From Fibrobacteria bacterium (lineage in GTDB: Bacteria > Fibrobacterota > Fibrobacteria > UBA11236), in assembly GCA_025360005.1 (NCBI GenBank), contig JANYDA010000027.1:53250-117249 (forward strand): a DNA stretch of 64,000 bases, given 5' to 3'. Below, piece after piece: positions 18,776 through 28,343 of the stretch (positions are counted from its first letter, which is position 1; each line of letters opens with the position of its first letter). Made by a program: the position numbers and the translations under genes. The notes beneath the pieces were generated by a model. It saw only the letters and a program-made list of their open reading frames with translations, did not search any database and was not told where the DNA came from.

Positions 18776-19663
18776 ATGTCCATCCTCGTCCGGGAAAACG
18801 TCCCTCTCGCGCCGCTAATTTCCTTCAAGGTGGGCGGGCCCGCGCGCTACTTCGCCGAACCCGCCACGGCCGCGGAATTTTCCGAAGCCATGGCCTGGGC
18901 CAAGCGGAAGGGCCTGGAAACCTTCATCCTGGGCAAAGGCACCAACCTGGTCTTTTCCGATGCGGGTTACCCCGGCCTGGTGGTGTACACGGGCAAATCC
19001 TTCCACGGTATCCAATGGCAAGGTAACCGCGTGCGCGCGCAGGCGGGCGCCTTGCTGCATACGGTGGTGACGCAGGCGGTGGGGAAGGGGATGGCGGGGA
19101 TCCAGCATCTGGCCGGCATTCCCGGTACCATGGGCGGCGGCACCTATATCAATGCGGGCGCCTTTGGGCAGGAACTCAAGGACACCATCGTTTCCGTGGT
19201 TTCCACCACTCGGGACGGCAAGCTGGCGGAACGGGGCAATAGGGAATGCGGTTTCGCCTATCGGCATTCCAACTTCTTCGGCTGGGACGAGATCATCCTG
19301 GAGACCACGCTGGACCTGATCCCGGGCGATGCTAACGCCATGCGGGCGGAGATGCGCGAGACCCTCCGTAAGCGCAAGGAAAAGCAACCTTTGCACCTGC
19401 CCAATGCGGGCAGTATGTTCAAGCGGCCGCCCGGGCAATACGCGGGCGTGCTCATCGAACAGGCCGGATTGAAGGGTTTCCGCATGGGCGGGGCCATGAT
19501 CTCGGAGAAGCACGCCAACTTCACCGTGAACGCCGGGGGCGCCACCGCCCAGGACATCCACGATCTTTCTTCGGAAGTGATCCGCCGCGTCAGGGAAAGC
19601 AGCGGGACCGTGCTGGAGCGGGAAGTCATCTTCATCGGCGAATTCCTCCCGTGGCCGCGCTGA
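18776..19663 (+). CDS. murB: UDP-N-acetylenolpyruvoylglucosamine reductase MurB
   Basis: FAD/NADPH enzyme of peptidoglycan precursor synthesis (UDP-GlcNAc-enolpyruvate to UDP-MurNAc). FAD-binding motifs are present: LGKGTNLVFSD, GIPGTMGGGTYINAGAF. The catalytic serine lies in NAGSMFKRPPG, and the C-terminal glutamate in LEREV fits. Length (about 295) is normal for type II MurB. A TTG at 18764 would add four residues. The stop overlaps the start of the glycosyltransferase gene by 13 bases, so the two are probably coupled. It is not in a division/cell-wall (dcw) cluster here. Confidence 0.93.
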   Translation: MSILVRENVPLAPLISFKVGGPARYFAEPATAAEFSEAMAWAKRKGLETFILGKGTNLVFSDAGYPGLVVYTGKSFHGIQWQGNRVRAQAGALLHTVVTQAVGKGMAGIQHLAGIPGTMGGGTYINAGAFGQELKDTIVSVVSTTRDGKLAERGNRECGFAYRHSNFFGWDEIILETTLDLIPGDANAMRAEMRETLRKRKEKQPLHLPNAGSMFKRPPGQYAGVLIEQAGLKGFRMGGAMISEKHANFTVNAGGATAQDIHDLSSEVIRRVRESSGTVLEREVIFIGEFLPWPR

Positions 19664-20511
19664 CCCCGGATCCGGAGGTAACCGTGGTGATACCCACGTT
19701 CGATCGGGCCGCGCTGCTGCCCCGCGCCCTGGATTCCGCGCTGGCGCAGCGGGGCGTGGATTTCCGGATACTGGTGGCCGATGACGGATCCACGGACGCC
19801 ACCCCGCAGGTACTGGCCCATTACACGGGCGCTACCGGCGATCCCCGCATCCGCGTGCTCACCCTTAAGCATGGCGGCGTCTGCCGCGCGCGCAATGCCG
19901 CCGTGGCCGCCTGCGCCTCCCCGCTGCTTGCCTTCCTGGATTCGGACGATGAATGGCTGCCGGGTAAACTGGCGGCGCAAACCGCCTTGCTCCGGGAAAC
20001 TGGCCTTAGCATATGCCAAACGGAAGAGACCTGGATCCGCAATGGCGTGCGGGTCAATCCGCCCGCCCATTATGTCAAACGCGGCGGGGATATCTTCGCC
20101 CCTTCCCTGCGCCACTGCATGATCACGCCGTCTTCCGTGCTCATGACCCGGGCGCTTTTCCACGCGGTGGGGGGCTTCAACCCGGAGTTCCCCGCTTGCG
20201 AGGATTACGAGATGTGGTTGCGCATCACCCCCGATCATCCCGTGGGGTTGGTTGCCAAAGCGATGCTGATCCGTTACGGGGGGCATGCCGATCAGCTTTC
20301 CATGCGCTACCCGGCGCAGGATCGTTTCCGCATCCGCGCGCTCTGCCTGCTGCTGGACGGGAACCGCTTGCGGGCCCCGCAACGGGTCCTGGCATTGGAG
20401 GCATTGGAGGCGAAGCTCGGCATTTACCGCGCAGGATGCGTAAAAAGAGGGAAGGCGGAGGAGTCGGAATGGTGCGAGGGGATACGCGCCCGTTACCTGG
20501 CGGGCGTCTGA
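19651..20511 (+). CDS. family 2 glycosyltransferase
   Basis: Inverting GT-A glycosyltransferase. The first strand is VTVVIPTFDRAALLPRAL, the nucleotide-binding DDGSTD motif follows, and the DxD motif lies in LAFLDSDDEW. An acceptor-side ED pair is in CEDYEMWLR. No membrane helix is visible, so the protein is likely cytoplasmic or peripheral. GTG start at 19651, overlapping murB. The linked expression suggests a surface polysaccharide or lipid glycosylation role, but donor and acceptor are unknown. Confidence 0.88.
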   Translation: MAALTPDPEVTVVIPTFDRAALLPRALDSALAQRGVDFRILVADDGSTDATPQVLAHYTGATGDPRIRVLTLKHGGVCRARNAAVAACASPLLAFLDSDDEWLPGKLAAQTALLRETGLSICQTEETWIRNGVRVNPPAHYVKRGGDIFAPSLRHCMITPSSVLMTRALFHAVGGFNPEFPACEDYEMWLRITPDHPVGLVAKAMLIRYGGHADQLSMRYPAQDRFRIRALCLLLDGNRLRAPQRVLALEALEAKLGIYRAGCVKRGKAEESEWCEGIRARYLAGV

Positions 20512-20567
20512 GAGCTTGCCAAGGCAACTTGAAATTGTTCTCTTAGCGCTTCCCCGGGAGGACGCCT

Positions 20568-21083
20568 ATGAGCAAAAAACATTTCTTCCTGTACGATTTC
20601 CTGCTGCCGTTATCCGGCATCCTGACCCTGGGCCGTTTCTTCTCCGATCATTTCGACACCTCGATATTCCGCTGGCTGGACAGGATCAAAGCCTTCGGCT
20701 TCGGCCTCTGGTTCACGCATAGCCCTTTGCGGGAAAACCTGTGGGATTTTTCCTGGCTGCTGTTCGCCGTCATCCCCGCGTTGGGTTGGCTGGTGTGGGT
20801 GCGCATCAACATGGAATACGATTGGGTGAACAGTCGCCGCCGCCTGGATCGCCCCATCTATACCTTCTTCCGCAATCTGGCACGCTGGATCGAGGGCGGC
20901 AGCGAGGCCGAATTGGTGCGGCAGGCTTATGACCGCAAGCTGGCGGTGATGCACGATACCGTCCGCCGCCTGGAATCGGAACTGATGGAGCAGGCCGAAG
21001 GGTTCGATCCGGAAGGGCCGTTCGAGTCCGCTACGGAAACCGGGGAAGAGTGGCGGGACGGCTCCCTCCCTCCCGCCCCATAG
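20568..21083 (+). CDS. small membrane protein, function unknown
   Basis: 171 residues. A hydrophobic stretch lies at about 5-25 and a stronger membrane helix at about 62-80 (LWDFSWLLFAVIPALGWLVWV). A charged, coiled-coil-like cytoplasmic tail follows (about 95-140), then an acidic Glu/Pro-rich end. GGGAGG is well placed upstream of the ATG. No family recognised. It lies downstream of murB-GT in the same direction with a 56-base gap. Confidence 0.7.
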   Translation: MSKKHFFLYDFLLPLSGILTLGRFFSDHFDTSIFRWLDRIKAFGFGLWFTHSPLRENLWDFSWLLFAVIPALGWLVWVRINMEYDWVNSRRRLDRPIYTFFRNLARWIEGGSEAELVRQAYDRKLAVMHDTVRRLESELMEQAEGFDPEGPFESATETGEEWRDGSLPPAP

Positions 21084-21304
21084 CAACGGACCCGGAACCT
21101 TACGACGATACCGGATCCCCGAGGGCCTGATGGTGTCCTGGTGCTTGGGGAAATAAGCCGGTTAATGCCGCTTTCCGGGCTCGAACTTTCCCGCCGGAAT
21201 CGCTAACTGAACCGCGGACCGGATCCCCGCAGCATGGGCCATCCGATCGACAATCCAATCCGCCCGGAAGGCAATGTTCCGCGGCATACTTTAGGGGCCT
21301 TTCC

Positions 21305-22228
21305 ATGGCAGTGACGATTCGGAAAACGGTGTTCGACGGGCTGGACGCGGTGGAAATCGCCACCTCCAAGGCCAGGCTGGTGGCCATCACCTCCATGGGC
21401 CCGCGCATCGCGCATTTCGGGACCCGCAACGGGCGCAACCTGTTGTTCTGGGATTATTCCCCGCCCGTGGGGAAGACTCCGTGGCCGCGCAAATACCATC
21501 GCGGCGAATGGAACCTGATGGGCGGCCATCGCGTCTGGGCCACCCGCCCGGGCGCGGACGAGGGCGAAGAGACCTATGCGGACGACAACGGGCCCTGTAC
21601 GGTAAAGATCAGCACCAAGGGCGTGGAGCTGCGTGGAGCCGTGCACCCTGTTTACCGGACCGGAAAATCCATATTTATCAAAGTGCTGGCGGACGATACC
21701 CTGCAAATCGAGAACCGCATCACCAATCATTCGGAAATGATTTGGTCCGGCGGCGTCTGGGGCCTCACCTGCACCTTGCCCAAAGCGAACACCTCCTACG
21801 GCATCCCGCTCGGCCGCGAAGGCGCCTGGGATATCTTCCTCATCGGCTATCCCAAGCGCTGGGCGGGCGACCAGACCTCGCGCGTGAACGATCCCGCCGT
21901 GCGCCTCAGCGAGGATTGCATGATCATCCGGCCCAAAGGCCAGATAAGCAAACGCATGGTCATGGCGCCCCAGGGGATCATCGGCATGACCGATCCGGGC
22001 GAGAAGGTGAGCTTCCTCAAGCATTCCCCCTACGTGGACGGGGGCGATTATCCCATGGGTTGCAACGTGGCCTATTACGCGGGCAAGAAGAATTTCATGA
22101 TCGAAATGGAAACGATGGGACCCAACCGTTCCGTTCCGCCCGGCGCGGCCATCTCCTCCCGGGAAACCTGGATGTTACGTAAGCCCGTGGAGTGGGCCAA
22201 GCTGAAGGGCGTGCTCAGGATCGACTGA
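21305..22228 (+). CDS. DUF4380/aldose-epimerase-like (galactose-mutarotase fold) protein
   Basis: 307 residues with the beta-sandwich pattern of aldose 1-epimerase-like proteins: MGPRIAHFG near the start, GGHRVWATRP in the middle, and NRITNHS. No signal peptide, so probably cytoplasmic. The His/Asp/Glu residues of true epimerases cannot be placed with confidence, so the enzymatic substrate is unknown; DUF4380 is the best family guess. A possible -10 (TACTTT, 21287-21292) lies 12 bases before the ATG, again giving a very short leader. It converges with the giant minus-strand gene. Confidence 0.75.
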   Translation: MAVTIRKTVFDGLDAVEIATSKARLVAITSMGPRIAHFGTRNGRNLLFWDYSPPVGKTPWPRKYHRGEWNLMGGHRVWATRPGADEGEETYADDNGPCTVKISTKGVELRGAVHPVYRTGKSIFIKVLADDTLQIENRITNHSEMIWSGGVWGLTCTLPKANTSYGIPLGREGAWDIFLIGYPKRWAGDQTSRVNDPAVRLSEDCMIIRPKGQISKRMVMAPQGIIGMTDPGEKVSFLKHSPYVDGGDYPMGCNVAYYAGKKNFMIEMETMGPNRSVPPGAAISSRETWMLRKPVEWAKLKGVLRID

Positions 22229-22265
22229 AGCCCGTCCCGCGGCCGCGCCTTTCCCAGGGCCGTTT

Positions 22266-25154
22266 TCACAGGGTCAGGGTCACGCTCCACACCGGTTCCC
22301 GTCCGAAATCCTCCGCATCGAAACGCAGCCCCGCGCTCCAAACCTCCGGGTTGGCGAAGAAGGTCAGGGTCTTGAGATTGAGGTTGAACCCGATTTCATG
22401 CGAGGTGGCGCGCGTGAACATATCGTAAAAGGCCCGTCCCTGCGGCCTCAGCGCATTGCCGCCCGGAAGCTGCGCACGCTCCTTGTCCCCTTGAGCGCGG
22501 AAAGCCCCCTCCGCCGCGCGTTCATGCGCCCATGCGGAGGCGCCGGAAGCCCCCTTGCCGAAGGACTGCCGCGACATCTCCAGGTAGGAGATGCCGGGAT
22601 AAACCTGATCCAGGAACAAGCCGGCGCCCCCGCGCGTGCCCAATTGCATGCCCAACGGTATGGCGCAATAGGCGGAAACGCCGCCATAGACCCAACCCTT
22701 GGAAACCGCGGCCCAATCCTCCGAGTGGTACAGCGAGGCGTAGCCGAACAGGAAGCGACGCAGGCTGGCGTATACGGTGGCGCCGCCGTTGACGGAGAAG
22801 CCGGGAACGGTCCTGTTCACCTTGGGCGGCGCTCCGCCGTTCGCATAGGCGCTCACGCCCCGTACCACGCCGTCCTTGCCCTCGTCCAGGTTGGCATAAT
22901 CCAGCTCGAAGGATCCTCCGAATTGCGGATCGCTGTTGGACTCCTGCTTACCGAACTCGCCGAAATCCGAGTAACGGAAATCCTCTTGGACCTTTCCGCG
23001 CGCGGACGCGAACCAGTTTTCCGCCAAGCGCAAATCCAGGCCGGCATACCCGTTCCCGCTGGCTACGTAGGATTGATAACTGAAGGTGTCGGATTTCACG
23101 TACGGGAAGTCGTATGCGTACCAGTTGCCGCCCGCCACGATGGTGGGCAGAAAGGCGTCCACGCGCAGCTCGAAAGCCGTTTCATCCAAGTGACTGGCGC
23201 CTTGATAGTCGATGGGCGTGGACCATCCCAGCTTGATCCGGGCGGAAGCCGCGCCGGATGGGTTTTCCCAATAGCCGGCCACCGCGGCCAGCGCCTTGCT
23301 TCCCTGACGGAAGGTATATACATGGGGTTCCCCGCTGGCCGTGTCGAAGCTGGAGTCGCGATACCCGGGGCTCCGGATCACGCCCAGGGTGACGTTATAT
23401 CCCAGGAATCCCAGCGTGGTATGGTCGTAGGTGTCGGCTTCGTATTCGGCGGGCAGGGACGGCTTCCAGGCTGGGACGGGCAACTCCACCACGAAGGGCG
23501 GAGCCGCTTCGCCCAAGGGTTTCGCGCGCGCCAGGCGGAAGCCCTTCCAGCCATAGGCCGAGAAGAGGACGCCGTCGCCGGCGGGGGAGGGATGGAAGGC
23601 CCCCCCAGTAACATGTGTGATACGGGTGACCCGGTCGTCCGCCAGCGCATAGATATCGAAGGCGCCTGCGTAGTCGGCGGAGAAATACAGGGTCCCGCCG
23701 GACCAATGCGGATCACGCTCATCCTGGGGCGAGCGGGCCAAGGGGGTAAGTTCGCGGGAGGCCAGATCCAGATCATAGATGTCCCCGCCGAAACCGGAGG
23801 TGCCTACCAGGGTCAGGGTCCCCGGCGCCCGCCCCGGGACCAAGTCCGTGAGGTCGATGGAATCCGGCGGGGAGAAGACGGTTGTGAATTCCCCATCGGC
23901 GATGCGGATCACGCTGGTGCGGCCCTCGTTGTCGCGGATGGCGTAGGCGATGCCCTGGTTTTCGCATCCCCGGATTACGCGGCCCCCGTGGGTGAGCGGA
24001 TCGATGGCGCCGCTTTCCGCATCGTACCGGTACAATTCCGAAATGGCCTGGCCCTGCAGGAAGGAATAGCGCGTGGCCGTGAACAGGGCCGAGCGCCCGT
24101 CTGCGGCGGCCTGGATGGAAGTGGCGTTGCGGAACAGGCGGGTATTGCCGCCCTTGCCGTCGTTCAGGAAAAGATCCGTGCTGCCGTAATCGTTGTCGCG
24201 GGAAGACAGGTAGAGCATGCGCGAGCCGGCGATCGGGGTGGGGAAGGACTCCACGCCGTAAACGCCCGGCGCGTCCGGGAGCAGGTAGTCCCCATCGCCG
24301 GCGGCGTCTTCCGGATGGGTTCGGCTTTCCAGACCCTTGCGCCAGTCGGCGTAGATGGCCTCCAGGTCTTTCCCGAAGGCGGGCTTGAAGGCGCCGCGCC
24401 AACCCCGATCGGAAGCCAAGGCCAGATAATGGTTGCCGGCCTTGGCCCCATAGGTTTTGTACAGATAGGAGACGAGCGCGTAGCCCTGGGTGTACAGCAT
24501 CTCGTTGCGCCGGCTGTCCCAGGCGAAGCCCTTCAATTCCGCCGGCGTCATCAGGGCGCCGGATGCGGCTGCCACGCGCAGCACCATCTGGCGATGCGTG
24601 TCCAGGGTATCGTATCCGCAAATCCCGGCGGCGAATTGCGCCAAGCCTTCCGCTAGCCAGGGCGGCGTCCGCCCATAGGCCCAATCGAAGCCTTCCTGGA
24701 ATTCCGATCCGCTGTTGCCGCTCCAGTCATGGAACAGGTCCAGCCCCAGGAAATGCGAGTCTTCCCCCATCTTCCGCAAAGTGAAGATGTGGCCCAGCTC
24801 GTGCGAGATCACGCCGGGCAGCCAGCGCGTGGTGCCCCGCAATTGATGCTCGGCCCCATGCATGTAGATGACCACCCATTCCTGCGGGGAAAAGGCGTAC
24901 CCGTTGGCGTAATCCTGCTCGTCCAGGAACACCATCTGGATCCTGCCCGGCGGCTCATAGCCGAAGAATGCCTTTTCCTTGGCATAGCACTCCTCCGCCA
25001 ACGAGCCCAGGCTCGGCAACAGGTCCTGTTTGTTTTTGTCGATGGTCAGGGAAAAATGGTCCGTGGACCAGGTAACGCGCGGGATACCCGACCGCAGGCA
25101 CCAGGCCCGGGGCGCGCAGGAAAGGGCTAGGCAGAAGAACAGCAGGGCTCGCAA
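22266..25154 (-). CDS. exported metallopeptidase-propeller-barrel fusion
   Basis: A 962-residue secreted protein. After a signal peptide, an N-terminal peptidase-MA-like domain (about 28-330) carries HELGH at 118-122 and a downstream EGLAQF that may supply the third zinc ligand. The middle (about 340-620) looks like a TolB/WD40-type beta-propeller (repeats such as GDGVLFSAYG and GGTLYFSADYAG). The C-terminal third resembles an outer-membrane beta barrel of the Omp85/surface-antigen kind. The combination suggests an outer-membrane-anchored zinc peptidase or sensor. Its substrate is unknown, and barrel assignment rests on strand pattern only. Confidence 0.75.
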   Translation of the reverse strand: MRALLFFCLALSCAPRAWCLRSGIPRVTWSTDHFSLTIDKNKQDLLPSLGSLAEECYAKEKAFFGYEPPGRIQMVFLDEQDYANGYAFSPQEWVVIYMHGAEHQLRGTTRWLPGVISHELGHIFTLRKMGEDSHFLGLDLFHDWSGNSGSEFQEGFDWAYGRTPPWLAEGLAQFAAGICGYDTLDTHRQMVLRVAAASGALMTPAELKGFAWDSRRNEMLYTQGYALVSYLYKTYGAKAGNHYLALASDRGWRGAFKPAFGKDLEAIYADWRKGLESRTHPEDAAGDGDYLLPDAPGVYGVESFPTPIAGSRMLYLSSRDNDYGSTDLFLNDGKGGNTRLFRNATSIQAAADGRSALFTATRYSFLQGQAISELYRYDAESGAIDPLTHGGRVIRGCENQGIAYAIRDNEGRTSVIRIADGEFTTVFSPPDSIDLTDLVPGRAPGTLTLVGTSGFGGDIYDLDLASRELTPLARSPQDERDPHWSGGTLYFSADYAGAFDIYALADDRVTRITHVTGGAFHPSPAGDGVLFSAYGWKGFRLARAKPLGEAAPPFVVELPVPAWKPSLPAEYEADTYDHTTLGFLGYNVTLGVIRSPGYRDSSFDTASGEPHVYTFRQGSKALAAVAGYWENPSGAASARIKLGWSTPIDYQGASHLDETAFELRVDAFLPTIVAGGNWYAYDFPYVKSDTFSYQSYVASGNGYAGLDLRLAENWFASARGKVQEDFRYSDFGEFGKQESNSDPQFGGSFELDYANLDEGKDGVVRGVSAYANGGAPPKVNRTVPGFSVNGGATVYASLRRFLFGYASLYHSEDWAAVSKGWVYGGVSAYCAIPLGMQLGTRGGAGLFLDQVYPGISYLEMSRQSFGKGASGASAWAHERAAEGAFRAQGDKERAQLPGGNALRPQGRAFYDMFTRATSHEIGFNLNLKTLTFFANPEVWSAGLRFDAEDFGREPVWSVTLTL

Positions 25155-25235
25155 GCCATGATTTTACCACGGCTTGGGAAGGGAAGCAAGGGTCCGCGCC
25201 AGGGTTCCGGAAGCCGGAGCAGGACGGCAGGCGGA

Positions 25236-25526
25236 TTATGCCACGTCGCGGATGATTTTAAAGCCGGAATCTCCATCCATCAAATCCTCTTTGCGGCGAT
25301 CGAGTTTAACCACCACCCAATCCCCCTTCTTACGTTCCACTTCCATGTACACGGCCTTGAATGGTCCCGTGCCGCCTCCCGCCCCGTAGCGGAAGCGCGC
25401 GCCTTCCCAGCGATCCTCCGGGATCGATTTGCCGTTCAAATACGCTTCCGCCAGCCGGGCCAAATCGCCCGGTTGGAAATGATCGCAGGCGCCAGCTGCC
25501 GGTTGCGGGGGGGTATTCGCTTCCAT
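25236..25526 (-). CDS. small hypothetical protein
   Basis: 96 residues from ATG 25526, which has GGAGG five bases upstream. The longer frame to 25667 overlaps the divergent gene and is not supported. The protein is soluble, with a C-terminal strand-rich part (GPFKAVYMEVERKKGDWVVVKLDRRKEDL) and no known motif. It lies between the giant peptidase and the maltokinase-like gene. Confidence 0.6.
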   Translation of the reverse strand: MEANTPPQPAAGACDHFQPGDLARLAEAYLNGKSIPEDRWEGARFRYGAGGGTGPFKAVYMEVERKKGDWVVVKLDRRKEDLMDGDSGFKIIRDVA

Positions 25527-25617
25527 ATTGCCTCCAGGAATATTCCAAGTTAGCCAATAAGTGGAAGAAACACCCACACTGGCTAGATTTGCCTTGTGGT
25601 CGGACGGGAAAGGGCCA

Positions 25618-27339
25618 ATGGGAATGGGCATGCTGGACTGGAACGATGTATTGCATGGGTCGGGCAAAGCCGATCTGGAGCGGGATGCGTTGCCCGCTTA
25701 CCTACCCCGCTGCCGCTGGTTCGGAAGTAAAGGCCGCGCGATCGCCGGCGTGGAAATCCGCGATGCGGCGCAGGCTCCCGACGGCGCCGAGTGGGCGCTT
25801 TTGTTCTTGCGCGTGCGCTTTGCGGAAGGCGATCCGGAAGAATACCTGCTTCCGTTGGCCCGCCTGGAGGGCCCGGCCGCCTCCGATCTTTTTTGGGAAA
25901 CGCCCCGCGCCATCGTCACCGCCACGGCCGCGTACGCGGAGTCCGGCGCCCGCCTGGGCGCATTCACCATCCTTTGCGAAGCCGTTTACCTGGAGAGCTT
26001 CCGGGTATGCATGATGGATCTGATCGCCCGCGACGGATCCCTGCCCGGACTTCACGGTAGCTTGCGCGGCCATGCCAATCCTTCCGCCTCCATCACCTTC
26101 TCCTTTACGGCGGAAGCGGCGCCCGCGCCCTTGGTGCCTGCCGCTCTTCCCGGCGATGCCGGCCATGTCGTTGCGCCGGACGCCCCCGTAACGTCCATGG
26201 TACTCAAGGCGGAACAAAGCAACACATCCGTCATCTTCCCCGGCCGCTACTTCGTGAAATTCCTGCGCCGCCTGGAAACGGGCGAGAATCCCGAATCGGA
26301 AGTCCTCCGTTTCCTGCATCAGCGCACCGGCTTCCGCAATGCGCCGGGCTTCATCGGTTCCCTGGAATATACCCCCGGGCCAGGCCCCGCCGCCCAGGGT
26401 AACACTTCCGTTACCGCCCGTTCCGCCTCCTATACCGTCGCCATCGCCCAGGGCCTGGTGGCCCATGAATCCGTCGCCTGGAACCATGCCCTGGCCTTGG
26501 CCGGCGCCTACCTGGAAAGCCTTGCCGGCCACCGCGGTTCTCCCTCGCCGGAAGCGGGAACCCCCTCCAATCCGATGGCGGAAATCCGATCCGATGATCC
26601 CGCCCGGGGTTTCGCGCGGCTGCTGGGCCGCCGCACCGCGGAAATGCATCTGGCCTTGGCCTCCCGCCCGGACCTCCCGGATTTCGCGCCGGAACCGTTC
26701 ACCTTGATTTTCCAGCGATCGCTCCACGCCGGCATCGCGGGGCAGGTCGAGGACGTCTATGCGCTCCTGGCCCGGGCCCTGCCGCGCCTGCCCGAAAGCA
26801 CGGCCGCGCTGGGACGCCGCATCCAGGCAAGCCGCCCGCAAGTGATGAGCGCCTTCGGCGGATTGCTGGAGCGCCTGATCCCCACCGTCAAGACCCGCGT
26901 GCACGGGGATTACCACCTGGGGCAGGTGCTTTTCACCGGCAAGGACGTAGTGATTCTGGATTTCGAGGGCGAACCGGCCCGATCCCTGCCGGAACGGAAA
27001 CTCAAGCGATCGCCCTGGAAGGACGTAGCGGGGATGTTACGGTCGTTCCATTATGCCGCGCATTCCGCCTGGGCCGCCGCCGCGTCTGGGCTGGAAGCGG
27101 ACGCGAAAACCGCCATGGAGCCCTGGGTGGAAGGCTGGCCGGACAGGATGTGCACGGCCTTCCTGGAAAGTTATGCGCAGGCGGCGGGCGATGCCGCCTT
27201 CGTCCCGGGAGAGGAGGATCGGCAGGGCCTCTTGCGCGTGCATCTGATGGAAAAGGCCGTCTATGAATTGGGTTACGAACTCAATAATCGGCCGGATTGG
27301 GCGCATATCCCCATGCTGGGAATCCTGCGCTTATTGTGA
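25618..27339 (+). CDS. mak: maltokinase-like protein (GlgE pathway)
   Basis: Resembles actinobacterial maltokinase (Mak/Pep2), which phosphorylates maltose with ATP to maltose-1-phosphate for the GlgE glucan pathway. The N-terminal cap opens with LPRCRWFGSKGR. The kinase core has the catalytic loop RVHGDYHLGQVL and the metal-binding DFEGEP. A C-terminal helix pair includes ERKLKRSPWKDVAGMLRSF. About 573 residues. A GTG at 25561 would give 592, but ATG 25618 has AAAGGG upstream and fits the family N-terminus. No treS, glgE or glgB gene is adjacent, so partners must be elsewhere. Confidence 0.85.
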   Translation: MGMGMLDWNDVLHGSGKADLERDALPAYLPRCRWFGSKGRAIAGVEIRDAAQAPDGAEWALLFLRVRFAEGDPEEYLLPLARLEGPAASDLFWETPRAIVTATAAYAESGARLGAFTILCEAVYLESFRVCMMDLIARDGSLPGLHGSLRGHANPSASITFSFTAEAAPAPLVPAALPGDAGHVVAPDAPVTSMVLKAEQSNTSVIFPGRYFVKFLRRLETGENPESEVLRFLHQRTGFRNAPGFIGSLEYTPGPGPAAQGNTSVTARSASYTVAIAQGLVAHESVAWNHALALAGAYLESLAGHRGSPSPEAGTPSNPMAEIRSDDPARGFARLLGRRTAEMHLALASRPDLPDFAPEPFTLIFQRSLHAGIAGQVEDVYALLARALPRLPESTAALGRRIQASRPQVMSAFGGLLERLIPTVKTRVHGDYHLGQVLFTGKDVVILDFEGEPARSLPERKLKRSPWKDVAGMLRSFHYAAHSAWAAAASGLEADAKTAMEPWVEGWPDRMCTAFLESYAQAAGDAAFVPGEEDRQGLLRVHLMEKAVYELGYELNNRPDWAHIPMLGILRLL

Positions 27340-27428
27340 TATCCTTGGCCGCGAGGATCTCCTCGGAGGCGGCTGCAAATGCTCCAGGGGATGGGAACTT
27401 TGTATTCGACATTAAGCCAGGAGGGCGC

Positions 27429-28232
27429 ATGCTCCCATTCAACACGAAAAAAACCAATCCGAACATAATCAACCTTGCCGTCATGCTCGCTGCGTTCGCC
27501 GCCGCCGTGCCGGCATCCGCTTTGACCGGCGCTACCTGGAAGAAATATTTCGGCCTGACTCCGGAGCAGAAACCGGCCTTCGATCAGGCCAACAAAGACA
27601 AGGCGGAAAAAGTGAAGGCCTTAAAGGCCCAAGAAGAGGGCGGCATCCAGGATTTGCGCGGCCAGGTGGATGCCAAGGCATCCGATGATCAGATCAAAGG
27701 CACCTTTTCGCGCTTGCGGGCCGCTACCCAGGCGATCCACGCGGCCGAAGATGGGTTCTGGAGCCAGGCGGCGAGGATACTCACTCCCACGCAACAAGCC
27801 AAGCTCCTGCTCAAATCGCATCCTCCCAAGAATCCTCCCGGCCTGGCATCCCGTCCCGCCGCCTCCGGTACGCCTTCGCCCATCCCCGGCGATTCCGCGG
27901 TTTCCGCTTCCGGTAAAACTCCGGCCCAGGAATGGAAGGTCTATTTCGCCTTGACTCCCACCCAGAAACAACCGTTCGACGATGCCAATCAAACCAAGCG
28001 CCAAAGCTTGAAGCAGGAACACGAGGATGCTGAAAAAGCCATCGAAGAGTTGAGCCGCAAGGTGGGCGCGCAGGCTTCCGACGCGGAAATCGCCCCCGCT
28101 TTCGCGGCTGCGCGCCGGGCTCTGGCGGCTCCCGTCAGAACCGAGGAGATCTTCTGGGATGAGGTGGCGGGCATCCTTACTCCCACCCAACAGGCCAAGC
28201 TTTACCTGAAAGGCAAGCCGCTCCGGAAGTAG
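27429..28232 (+). CDS. secreted protein with two LTxxQ (Spy/CpxP-like) segments
   Basis: 267 residues with a signal peptide (NIINLAVMLAAFAAAVPASA). Two homologous halves each begin with a WK-Y-F/A-LTP-Q block and end in ILTPTQQAKLxLK, a tandem duplication. LTxxQ repeats are known in periplasmic chaperones such as Spy and CpxP. ATG 27429 has AGGAGG and is clearly the start; the upstream frame to 27297 runs into the previous gene. Regulation is not visible. A periplasmic stress-chaperone role is inferred. Confidence 0.7.
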   Translation: MLPFNTKKTNPNIINLAVMLAAFAAAVPASALTGATWKKYFGLTPEQKPAFDQANKDKAEKVKALKAQEEGGIQDLRGQVDAKASDDQIKGTFSRLRAATQAIHAAEDGFWSQAARILTPTQQAKLLLKSHPPKNPPGLASRPAASGTPSPIPGDSAVSASGKTPAQEWKVYFALTPTQKQPFDDANQTKRQSLKQEHEDAEKAIEELSRKVGAQASDAEIAPAFAAARRALAAPVRTEEIFWDEVAGILTPTQQAKLYLKGKPLRK

Positions 28233-28270
28233 GCATTCCGTTCCAATGCCGTTACCGGGGTGAGTTTAGA

Positions 28271-28299
28271 TTGCCGACCCCACCTTGCGGTATTATTTT
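28271..28299 (+). promoter_or_regulatory. possible promoter of the VOC gene
   Basis: TTGCCG (28271-28276) and TATTTT (28294-28299) with a 17-base spacer lie 45 bases upstream of the ATG at 28344. Boxes are weak, so this is tentative. Confidence 0.35.
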
Positions 28300-28343
28300 A
28301 AAGCCTCGGCGTCCAAGTCCGGAGGCCGCTCACGGAGGTCCGA

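Noticed and set aside
25236..25667. 143-residue version of the small minus-strand protein
   Set aside because: The upstream part overlaps the divergent maltokinase gene, while the internal ATG at 25526 has a strong GGAGG.
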